This document shows positions 18,013 through 25,238 of a stretch of DNA of 64,000 bases, one piece after another. The notes beneath the pieces are model-generated. The model did no database searches. It was not told the origin of the DNA and was given only the letters and a program-made list of their open reading frames with translations. The position numbers were made by a program, and so were the translations under genes. Each line of letters starts with the position of its first letter. Position 1 is the stretch's first letter. The stretch lies in NCBI RefSeq assembly GCF_006125015.1, contig NZ_SZZN01000001.1, forward strand, positions 1-64,000. The letters are read 5' to 3'. Source of the stretch: Roseovarius arcticus (GTDB lineage: Bacteria > Pseudomonadota > Alphaproteobacteria > Rhodobacterales > Rhodobacteraceae).

Positions 18013-18687
18013 TTACTCTTTCTCGGCGTCCTCTGGTGCGTTGTCGACTTGCTCGGTCGCGGGCACTTCGTCCGCATCGACCTCGTCCTCGTCATCGCTA
18101 TCCGATTTGAGGGCCGACGGCGCAGACACGTTGCAGATCATGAAGTCACGATCCTTGATCACCAGTTCGGCACCCTTGGGCAGCTCGATATCCGAGATCG
18201 TGATAGTGTCGCCGATGTTCTCCAGCTTCATCATGTCAACGATCAACGCTTCGGGAATGTCGCCTGCCGTGACCAGCAGTTCGACTTCGCCGCGGATCGT
18301 GGTCATGACGCCGCCTTTGGCGATGGCCGGGCACTCTTCTTCGTTCTGGAAGTCGATCGGGATGAACAGGTTGATCTTGGTCGTACGCTTAAGGCGCATC
18401 AGGTCCAAGTGCGTCGGCAGATCTTTTACCACGTCGCGCTGAACGTCGCGGCAGATGACGCGCACATCGTCGTGGCCTTCGACCTTCAGGTTGAACAATG
18501 TCGACCGGAACCGGCCCTGCTTGAGCCGCTTGAGCAGTACGTTGAATGGGATATTGATCGGCAGCGGGTCGTTGTCACCACCAAAAACGATACCAGGAAC
18601 CATGCCAGCGCGGCGTGCGGCACGAGCGGCGCCCTTGCCTGTCCCCGTGCGTTCCTGGGCGTGAAGATCAGGAATCTCTCCAGCCAT
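18013..18687 (-). CDS. rplY: 50S ribosomal protein L25 / general stress protein Ctc
   Basis: Binds 5S rRNA. This is the two-domain TL5/Ctc form, 224 residues: an L25 domain at about 1-95 ([47 protein letters not shown]) and a C-terminal TL5 domain. An acidic tail ([18 protein letters not shown]) closes the protein, common in alphaproteobacteria. The ATG at 18687 follows GGAG. A leader hairpin sits 23 bp upstream and a strong terminator downstream, so the gene is its own transcription unit. Confidence 0.95.
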   Translation of the reverse strand: MAGEIPDLHAQERTGTGKGAARAARRAGMVPGIVFGGDNDPLPINIPFNVLLKRLKQGRFRSTLFNLKVEGHDDVRVICRDVQRDVVKDLPTHLDLMRLKRTTKINLFIPIDFQNEEECPAIAKGGVMTTIRGEVELLVTAGDIPEALIVDMMKLENIGDTITISDIELPKGAELVIKDRDFMICNVSAPSALKSDSDDEDEVDADEVPATEQVDNAPEDAEKE

Positions 18688-18710
18688 GTGTAATTCTCCA
18701 TCAGATAAGG

Positions 18711-18739
18711 GCGGGGCTCCTCCAAGGCTGTAGCCCCGC
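18711..18739 (-). promoter_or_regulatory. Inverted repeat in the rplY leader
   Basis: GCGGGGCT (18711-18718) and AGCCCCGC (18732-18739) form a perfect 8-bp stem with a 13-nt loop, 23 bp upstream of the rplY start. No T-run follows on the minus strand, so it is not a simple terminator. It may be a leader RNA structure for autoregulation; this is inference. Confidence 0.4.
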
Positions 18740-18902
18740 GTGAAGCCGTGGCCTTAGAGGATTTGAGCGCGAATGGGAAGGGGCAATGTCGCGCGGGGCG
18801 CGCCGCTTAGAGGTCGTGAGAACCGCGTAATGGTGAATCGGCCAATGGCCCATACTGCGCCGCGCAGGCCAACGCGAATGCGGGATTCTAATCGAAAACC
18901 GC

Positions 18903-19415
18903 CTACGAAATATCATTGGGGCGCTGGACGCGGCCCCATGACACATCACTGAGCAAATCGGTGTCCAGCGTATCGCCGTGCAGGACGCTAACGTCGCCCG
19001 TTGCCTCCAACACAATCGCGCGCACGCTTCCGGGACTAATGGCGTTCGCCTCGCGCATTTTAGAGCGGATATCGTCCCGAGATACCCGCGCAAGCTTGAG
19101 GTTTTCTTCGAAAAACTGACCCTCGTAAAAGAGCACCAGAGGCGTGTTGTCAGTAATGCGCTGTGCCAAGGACGAGCGCTGCCGCAGCGCCGATATCACG
19201 TAGCGCGCCGCAAACAGGACGATCAGCGCGACCAAACCCGGCCAAGGTGTCTTGGCGCTGGTCATCATAGTGGCAAGCACCGATCCCGTCGCGACAGTCA
19301 GCGCGAAATCGAAACTCGACATCTTAGAGAATGAGCGCAGGCCGTTCACCCGCGCCAAGACGATCACGACGACAACTGCCAAAAGGGTCTGCCATACGAT
19401 ATCGAACAGATCCAT
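18903..19415 (-). CDS. DUF421 (YetF-like) membrane protein
   Basis: A 170-residue protein: three hydrophobic segments in the first 85 residues (IVWQTLLAVVVVIVLARVNG, then SSFDFALTVATGSVLATMM), then a small soluble domain with LVLFYEGQFFEENLKLARVS and a final domain ending SVLHGDTLDTDLLSDV. This matches the YetF/DUF421 family, function unknown. The ATG at 19415 with AAAGGA upstream is chosen over an in-frame codon at 19442 that would overlap the preceding gene. It starts 4 bp after the DUF998 gene, so the two are co-transcribed. Confidence 0.88.
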   Translation of the reverse strand: MDLFDIVWQTLLAVVVVIVLARVNGLRSFSKMSSFDFALTVATGSVLATMMTSAKTPWPGLVALIVLFAARYVISALRQRSSLAQRITDNTPLVLFYEGQFFEENLKLARVSRDDIRSKMREANAISPGSVRAIVLEATGDVSVLHGDTLDTDLLSDVSWGRVQRPNDIS

Positions 19416-19419
19416 CGCG

Positions 19420-20076
19420 TTAATCCTTTCTAAGGGCGGCAAGGCCGCGCGCCGCGAAAACCCATGACAGTACGGCGATTGCGGCGCAAAAGGTCAGGCC
19501 GACGACCCGCTCTAGCAGGCCATCAATCGTGGTGGACGAGAGTAGGAAAATCGGCGCCAATACCGCCCAGCAGATGCCCGACACGATCAACGCCCAGTAA
19601 GCCTTTGGATGGTCCGATGCGCGTAGTCCCGGTGCCATCGCCGAACATGTAAAGGGCACCAGCACGCCCATCGCATAGACCAGATAGATGTGGATAACGA
19701 CGCCCTTGCTATCACCGTCGCCATATTCGTTACGCGCACCGATAACGATGACAATGCTAGCGAGGACAGCCAAAGCCAAGATACCTAGCGTCCACCAGAT
19801 CCCACCCAGATGAGCGTGAGATGCAGCCAACGCTACCGCGAAAATGCCCGCAGCAAACCCATAAAGGGCAACGTCCATGATGATCTCTGACTGCCCGGCG
19901 GCAAGATCGCTGACCGTGTCAGAAATTGAGTTATAATCAGGAACGAAAAGTGGTGCGATAATAGTCCCTGCAATCAGCGCTGCACATCCCGCCAGCCCCA
20001 AGGCCGCGAACACAAGCAGCAACCAAGGCCGCTCTGCATGTGTGGCCTGCTCCGAAGTGTGATGTTGGGGCGGCAT
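19420..20076 (-). CDS. DUF998 family membrane protein
   Basis: A 218-residue protein with about six membrane segments. After the first helix comes PDYNSISDTVSDLAAGQSE, the family-typical loop of DUF998, with further helices starting at GFAAGIFAVALAASHAHLGG and ILALAVLASIVIVIGARNEY. No function is known for the family. The N-terminal 16 residues are polar and His-rich. It lies upstream of the DUF421 gene and 76 bp downstream of lldD. Confidence 0.85.
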   Translation of the reverse strand: MPPQHHTSEQATHAERPWLLLVFAALGLAGCAALIAGTIIAPLFVPDYNSISDTVSDLAAGQSEIIMDVALYGFAAGIFAVALAASHAHLGGIWWTLGILALAVLASIVIVIGARNEYGDGDSKGVVIHIYLVYAMGVLVPFTCSAMAPGLRASDHPKAYWALIVSGICWAVLAPIFLLSSTTIDGLLERVVGLTFCAAIAVLSWVFAARGLAALRKD

Positions 20077-20152
20077 GGTGCGGGGCCTCTGCGTTCAGGA
20101 CTGCCATGCAAACGCGCCGAGCGCTACAATGTTCCGTCCAGGGTCGCCACGA

Positions 20153-21316
20153 TCATTGCCAGCCGTCTGAAAAGCCCTTTGGTATCATCAGGATATCGCG
20201 GTCCACGCCGGTTATGTCGCGGTGCCCGCAGAACGCCATCGACATGTCCAACTCCTTGTGGATCACCTCTAGCGCACGGGTGACGCCAGCCTCGCCCATC
20301 GCGCCGAGACCGTAGATGTACGCGCGCCCGATATAGGTGCCGGTCGCACCCATCGCCAGCGCCTTGAGCACGTCCTGACCGGAGCGGATGCCGCTATCCA
20401 GATGCACCTCAATTTTATCGCCGACCGCATCCATGATGGCGGGCAGCGCGCGGATCGACGACAGTGCGCCGTCCAGTTGGCGGCCGCCATGGTTGCTGAC
20501 GATGATCGCATCGGCGCCCACGTTCAGCGCCTCTCGCGCATCGCGCGGATCAATGATTCCTTTGATGATCAGCGGGCCGTCCCACATCCGCCGAAACTCG
20601 CGGATACGGTCCCAATCCAGCGAGACATCGAACGCCTCGTTCGTCCATGAGGTCAGATCGCCAGGGCTGCTTACACCCTTGACGTGGCCCACGATATTGC
20701 CGAATGAGCGCCGCTTGGTGCCCAGCATTTCCAGTCCCCAACGCGCCTTGGTCGCCATATTTGCGATACTTTTGGCAGTCAGTTTTGGCGGGGCCGACAG
20801 GCCGTTCTTGATGTCTTTGTGCCGCTGGCCCAGCATTTGCAAGTCGACGGTTATGACCGCGGCCGAGCATTTGGCAGCTTTCGCGCGGTCAAAGAGGCGT
20901 TGCATAAAATCGGCGTCTTTAACCGTATAGACCTGCAGCCAAAAGGGCTTGTCCGTATTCTCGGCCACATCCTCGATTGAGCAGATGGACATAGTCGATA
21001 GCGTGTAGGGTACGCCGAACTTGGCAGCGGCGCGCGCAGCCTTGATCTCGCCGTCCGCGCTTTGCATGCCAGTCAGGCCAACGGGGGCAAGGGCGACGGG
21101 CATCGCCACATCCTGCCCGATCATCTTGGACGCTGTTGAACGGCCCGCCATGTCGACGGCCACGCGCTGTCGCAGCAGGATTTCGGTGAAATCAGCGCTG
21201 TTGGCGCGGAATGTCTGCTCGGTCCAGCTGCCCGATTCGGTGTAGTCGTAGAACATGCGCGGTACGCGGCGGCGATAGATGCGGTGCAGGTCTTCGATGT
21301 TGGTTATCACGGGCAT
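20153..21316 (-). CDS. lldD: FMN-dependent alpha-hydroxy-acid dehydrogenase (L-lactate dehydrogenase type)
   Basis: Oxidises L-lactate or a similar 2-hydroxy acid, passing electrons to the respiratory chain. The 387-residue TIM barrel has the family motifs YDYTESGSWTEQTF near the N-terminus, PVALAPVGLTGMQSADGE, the active-site SNHGGRQLDGALSSIRALP, and the FMN phosphate region DSGIRSGQDVLKALAMGATG. The start MPVITNIEDL (ATG 21316, GGAAGG upstream) is preferred; the frame runs open to 21388 without homology. Exact substrate is unproven: lactate, glycolate and mandelate enzymes share these motifs. Confidence 0.9.
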   Translation of the reverse strand: MPVITNIEDLHRIYRRRVPRMFYDYTESGSWTEQTFRANSADFTEILLRQRVAVDMAGRSTASKMIGQDVAMPVALAPVGLTGMQSADGEIKAARAAAKFGVPYTLSTMSICSIEDVAENTDKPFWLQVYTVKDADFMQRLFDRAKAAKCSAAVITVDLQMLGQRHKDIKNGLSAPPKLTAKSIANMATKARWGLEMLGTKRRSFGNIVGHVKGVSSPGDLTSWTNEAFDVSLDWDRIREFRRMWDGPLIIKGIIDPRDAREALNVGADAIIVSNHGGRQLDGALSSIRALPAIMDAVGDKIEVHLDSGIRSGQDVLKALAMGATGTYIGRAYIYGLGAMGEAGVTRALEVIHKELDMSMAFCGHRDITGVDRDILMIPKGFSDGWQ

Positions 21317-21384
21317 GGCGGGCCTTCCGAAGTGCGAGTGCGCTCCGATTCTAGCGGCTCTTGCGGCCTGCGCGCAAGGCTGGC

Positions 21385-21996
21385 TCAATCAGCGGTCTGT
21401 ATCAGACCTGCAATCAGCGCCTTGGCGCTATCGCTGCTCCAATGCGCGTCGCCCGAAAGTCGCGCGACCTCGCGCCCAGCCGGGTCAAGGATGACTGTAA
21501 TCGGCAGGCCCAAAACGCCCATGTCGCGGGCAACCTGCTGTTTCGGATCGCGGTGCATGGGCAGGTTCGTCACGCCAATTTCTTCAAAGAAGCCCTCAAT
21601 GGCGGGCACTGGATTGCGCCCCGTAGCCAACGTGAGCACCTCAAATTCCTCGCCGCCGAATTCGGTCTGCAACTCAGACAGCATGGGCATTTCTTTGCGG
21701 CAAGGCGCGCACCACGTGGCCCAGAAGTTCAGCAGAACATATTTGCCCTGATAATCCGCGAGCGTTGCTGTGCTGCCATCTTCGGTTGTGAAGGTACTTG
21801 TCGAGACGGGTTTGGGCGCGCCGTGAAAGTTCAGCTTCTTCATATCGCCGTCCAATGCGGAGGCCAGCGCGGAGTAATCGCGCGCAGGCGCATCTGACGC
21901 GGCCTCGGGCGCGCTGCCGAGGGCAAAGAAGAGACCCACCGCGATTGCACCGAGGGCGGCGGCGGGATAAAGCAGGGAAAGACGTGAAATGCGCAT
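21385..21996 (-). CDS. tlpA: TlpA family thiol-disulfide oxidoreductase
   Basis: Membrane-anchored periplasmic thioredoxin of 203 residues. The N-terminal helix ([20 protein letters not shown]) is an uncleaved anchor or signal. The thioredoxin domain carries [20 protein letters not shown] with the CAPC redox centre, and a cis-Pro motif in [15 protein letters not shown]. Such proteins reduce apocytochrome c or copper-protein cysteines. The ATG at 21996 follows a perfect GGAGG and is only 22 bp from the divergent argH start, so the two genes must have overlapping control regions. Confidence 0.93.
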   Translation of the reverse strand: MRISRLSLLYPAAALGAIAVGLFFALGSAPEAASDAPARDYSALASALDGDMKKLNFHGAPKPVSTSTFTTEDGSTATLADYQGKYVLLNFWATWCAPCRKEMPMLSELQTEFGGEEFEVLTLATGRNPVPAIEGFFEEIGVTNLPMHRDPKQQVARDMGVLGLPITVILDPAGREVARLSGDAHWSSDSAKALIAGLIQTAD

Positions 21997-22018
21997 TTTT
22001 CCTCCGAAAGGGGCAGGC

Positions 22019-23410
22019 ATGGCAGACAAGACCTCGAACCAGATGTGGGGCGGCCGTTTCGCCGCCGGACCCGATGCGATCATGGAGGCAATAAACGCCT
22101 CCATCGGGTTCGACAAGCGTATGGCGGCACAAGATATCGCCGGATCGAAGGCCCACGCAGCCATGTTGGCGGCCACGGGCATTGTTACAGATAGTGACGC
22201 GGCGGCGATGGCGAAAGGGCTGGATAGCGTTCTGGCCGAAATCGACGTCGGCGAATTCGCATTTTCGGCGGCCCTTGAGGACATTCACATGAATGTCGAA
22301 GCGCGATTGAAGGACTTGATCGGTGAGCCTGCCGGCCGACTGCACACAGGCCGGTCGCGCAACGATCAAGTCGCGACCGATTTTAAGCTGTGGGTGCGTG
22401 ACCAGTTGGACGCGACCGAGGGCGCGTTGATCGCCTTGATGCGTGCGCTGGTGGCGCAGGCAGAGGCTGGGGCCGATTGGGTCATGCCCGGTTTTACCCA
22501 TCTGCAAGTCGCGCAGCCGGTGACATGGGGCCATCATATGATGGCCTATGTCGAGATGTTCGCGCGCGATCTGTCCCGCGTCCGCGACGCCCGCGCGCGG
22601 ATGAATGAATGTCCGTTGGGGGCGGCGGCCTTGGCCGGGACCAGCTTTCCCATCGACCGCGACATGACGGCTCAGGCGCTGGGCTTTGACCGCCCGTCTG
22701 CCAACTCGCTGGATGCGGTCAGCGACCGCGACTTTGCGCTGGATTTTCTGGGCGCGGCCAGCATTTGCGCCATGCACCTTAGCCGTATGGCCGAAGAGCT
22801 GGTGATATGGTCCTCGGCGCAGTTCCGGTTTGTCGCGCTTAGCGACCGCTTTTCCACCGGTAGCAGCATCATGCCGCAAAAGAAGAACCCCGACGCAGCC
22901 GAGCTGATCCGCGCCAAGATCGGGCGCATATTCGGCGCCAATGTCGCGCTGATGATGGTGATGAAGGGTCTACCGCTGGCCTATTCCAAGGACATGCAGG
23001 AAGACAAAGAGCAGGTGTTCGATGCCGCCGATAACCTGATGCTGGCGCTGGCCGCGATGGAGGGCATGGTGCGCGACATGAGCGCCAACAAAGATGTGCT
23101 GGAGGCCGCCGCCGCCACTGGATTCTCCACTGCGACGGACCTTGCCGATTGGCTGGTTCGGGTGCTGGGCATGCCTTTCCGCGAGGCGCATCATGTAACC
23201 GGATCACTGGTGGCTCTGGCCGAGAAGAAGGGCTGCGATCTGCCCGATCTGGCGCTATCTGATATGCAAGCCGTGCACGGTGACATCAGCCGCGATGTGT
23301 TCGATGTTTTGGGTGTGCATAATTCGGTGGCGAGCCGTGTCAGCTATGGCGGCACTGCACCCGGCAACGTGCGCGCGCAGGTCGCGCGCTGGCAGGAGAT
23401 CCTGGGATGA
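22019..23410 (+). CDS. argH: Argininosuccinate lyase
   Basis: Last step of arginine synthesis: splits argininosuccinate into arginine and fumarate. The 463 residues include [20 protein letters not shown] at the start, [20 protein letters not shown] (substrate binding), [13 protein letters not shown], and the fumarase/aspartase signature [19 protein letters not shown] with the catalytic Ser. The ATG at 22019 is preceded by AAAGGGG. It leads a tightly overlapping group: its stop overlaps the lipoprotein start (ATGA). Confidence 0.97.
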   Translation: MADKTSNQMWGGRFAAGPDAIMEAINASIGFDKRMAAQDIAGSKAHAAMLAATGIVTDSDAAAMAKGLDSVLAEIDVGEFAFSAALEDIHMNVEARLKDLIGEPAGRLHTGRSRNDQVATDFKLWVRDQLDATEGALIALMRALVAQAEAGADWVMPGFTHLQVAQPVTWGHHMMAYVEMFARDLSRVRDARARMNECPLGAAALAGTSFPIDRDMTAQALGFDRPSANSLDAVSDRDFALDFLGAASICAMHLSRMAEELVIWSSAQFRFVALSDRFSTGSSIMPQKKNPDAAELIRAKIGRIFGANVALMMVMKGLPLAYSKDMQEDKEQVFDAADNLMLALAAMEGMVRDMSANKDVLEAAAATGFSTATDLADWLVRVLGMPFREAHHVTGSLVALAEKKGCDLPDLALSDMQAVHGDISRDVFDVLGVHNSVASRVSYGGTAPGNVRAQVARWQEILG

Positions 23411-23583
23411 AATATCTGATCACATTTGTGGCACTGGCTGCACTGGCCGCCTGCGGCGTCGACGGCGCGCCGATCCGGCCCAGCAGCCAGGATGAATTGG
23501 CGCCCGCGCCAAACGCGACGCCCAAAGCTGCCAATGGCGTGATTGGCGGCACCGTCAGCGCCCATACGGCGACGACGTTATGA
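23407..23583 (+). CDS. LptM-like mini-lipoprotein
   Basis: A 58-residue lipoprotein. [20 protein letters not shown] has a short signal peptide, with a lipobox ending in Cys16. After the Cys comes [12 protein letters not shown], resembling the CGxxGPxxxP start of LptM (YifL), the lipoprotein that assists maturation of the LPS translocon LptDE. The position just upstream of lysA is also where lptM is commonly found in other proteobacteria. Both ends overlap neighbours as ATGA (argH stop, DUF2834 start). The mature part is about 42 residues, Pro/Ala-rich without secondary structure. Confidence 0.65.
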   Translation: MKYLITFVALAALAACGVDGAPIRPSSQDELAPAPNATPKAANGVIGGTVSAHTATTL

Positions 23584-23885
23584 AGTACGTCTATCTCGCG
23601 CTGGCCGTCTGGGGCACGATCCACCCGATGAGCTATTTCCTGCGCTGGTTTTTTGAACATGGGCTCGACTTGGGCGGCATGGTGAAGGCATGGCACGTCA
23701 ATCCAGCCACCAGCGGACTGGTATGGGATCTGACCATCGCCGCAATTGCGCTGACACTGATGGTGCTGGCCGAGACGTGGCGCAGCCGGGACTGGATGCG
23801 CCTGATCGCGGTCCCCGCAACGTTCCTCATCGGGGTCAGTTGCGGACTGCCACTGTACCTATACCTCCGCCTGCGTAACGCGTAG
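23580..23885 (+). CDS. DUF2834 family membrane protein
   Basis: A 101-residue protein with three predicted membrane helices: YVYLALAVWGTIHPMSYFL, TSGLVWDLTIAAIALTLMVL and LIAVPATFLIGVSCGLPLYL. The spacing matches the DUF2834 family, whose function is unknown. The ATG overlaps the upstream lipoprotein stop (ATGA), and lysA follows after 59 bp, placing it inside the argH-lysA operon. Confidence 0.82.
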   Translation: MKYVYLALAVWGTIHPMSYFLRWFFEHGLDLGGMVKAWHVNPATSGLVWDLTIAAIALTLMVLAETWRSRDWMRLIAVPATFLIGVSCGLPLYLYLRLRNA

Positions 23886-23944
23886 GAGCAGGATCTAAAT
23901 ATTTGCCGAAAAACAGCCGCAGGCGGCAGCGAAGGACATAGGGC

Positions 23945-25210
23945 GTGGATCATTTTCTCTACCAAGGCGGCAATTTGCATGCCGAGGACGTGCCGGTGGC
24001 CGAGATTGCGGCTGCGGTGGGCACGCCCTTTTACGTCTATTCGACCGCCACGCTAGAACGGCATTTTCGCCTCTTTGACGATGCGCTGGACGGGATGGAC
24101 CATCTGGTCTGCTATGCAATGAAGGCGGCCAGCAACGTGGCAATCCTCAAGACGCTTGCGGCACTGGGGGCGGGGATGGACGTCGTGTCGGGCGGCGAAT
24201 ACATGCGCGCCAAGGCAGCAGGCGTTCCGGGCGATCGCATCGTGTTCTCTGGCATCGGCAAAACACGGGATGAGATGCGTCTGGCGCTGGAGGGCGGTAT
24301 CCGCCAGTTCAACGTCGAGAGCGAGCCGGAGATGGAAGTTCTGAGCGCCGTGGCTGTGGAACTAGGCTTGCGTGCGCCCATCACGGTGCGTGTGAACCCA
24401 GATGTGGATGCTAAAACTCACGCCAAGATCGCCACTGGCAAAAGCGAGAACAAGTTCGGAATTCCCATTGCGCGCGCGCGCGAAGTGTACCGCCTTGCCG
24501 CCAGCCTTCCGGGGCTGGAGGTGATCGGGATCGACGTGCATATCGGCAGCCAGCTGACCGAGCTTGAGCCGTTTAGGCAAGCGTATCGCAAAGTCGCTGA
24601 GTTGACCGAAACTCTGCGCGCAGATGGCCATGATATCAGACGTCTGGACTTGGGCGGTGGCCTTGGCATTCCGTACGCTCGCGGCAACGAGGCGCCGCCG
24701 CTTCCCAGCGATTATGGCGCGCTTATACGCGAAACGCTCGGCCATCTGGGTTGCGAGATTGAGATTGAGCCGGGCCGTCTGATCGCTGGTAACGCAGGGC
24801 TTATGGTAAGCGAGGTCATCTATGTGAAGTCGGGCGAGGGGCGCGATTTCTTGATCCTTGACGCTGCTATGAATGATCTCATCCGGCCTGCAATGTATGA
24901 CGCTTGGCATGATATCGTGCCAGTGGTTGAGCCTGAGGCAGGGGCCGAGCAGCGCCCTTACGACATCGTCGGACCTGTCTGCGAAAGCGGTGATACCTTT
25001 GCCAAGCAGCGCATGATGCCACTGTTGAGGGCGGGTGATCTGGTCGCCTTTCGCAGCGCGGGCGCTTATGGTGCCGTCATGTCCAGCGAGTACAACACGC
25101 GGCCCCTGATCCCCGAGGTTCTGGTCAATGGGCAGGACTTTGCCGTGATCCGGGCAAGGCCAAGCTTTGACGAGATGATAAATCGAGATACCATTCCCGA
25201 ATGGCTGTAG
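23945..25210 (+). CDS. lysA: Diaminopimelate decarboxylase
   Basis: PLP enzyme converting meso-diaminopimelate to lysine. The 421-residue fold III decarboxylase has VCYAMKAASNVAIL with the PLP-binding Lys near 60, VHIGSQLTELEPF, the glycine-rich phosphate-binding LDLGGGLGIPY, EPGRLIAGNAG, and the active-site CESGDTFAKQR near the C-terminus. It starts with GTG at 23945 (GAAGGA upstream); no ATG fits as well. Follows argH, the lipoprotein and DUF2834. Confidence 0.97.
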   Translation: MDHFLYQGGNLHAEDVPVAEIAAAVGTPFYVYSTATLERHFRLFDDALDGMDHLVCYAMKAASNVAILKTLAALGAGMDVVSGGEYMRAKAAGVPGDRIVFSGIGKTRDEMRLALEGGIRQFNVESEPEMEVLSAVAVELGLRAPITVRVNPDVDAKTHAKIATGKSENKFGIPIARAREVYRLAASLPGLEVIGIDVHIGSQLTELEPFRQAYRKVAELTETLRADGHDIRRLDLGGGLGIPYARGNEAPPLPSDYGALIRETLGHLGCEIEIEPGRLIAGNAGLMVSEVIYVKSGEGRDFLILDAAMNDLIRPAMYDAWHDIVPVVEPEAGAEQRPYDIVGPVCESGDTFAKQRMMPLLRAGDLVAFRSAGAYGAVMSSEYNTRPLIPEVLVNGQDFAVIRARPSFDEMINRDTIPEWL

Positions 25211-25238
25211 TATTCTGCGGCCCCATCCGGAGAGTCGA

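Noticed and set aside
21674..22879. 401-codon minus-strand open frame over argH
   Set aside because: Antisense to the fully conserved argH with a His/Arg/Gln-rich product, the usual shadow in high-GC DNA.
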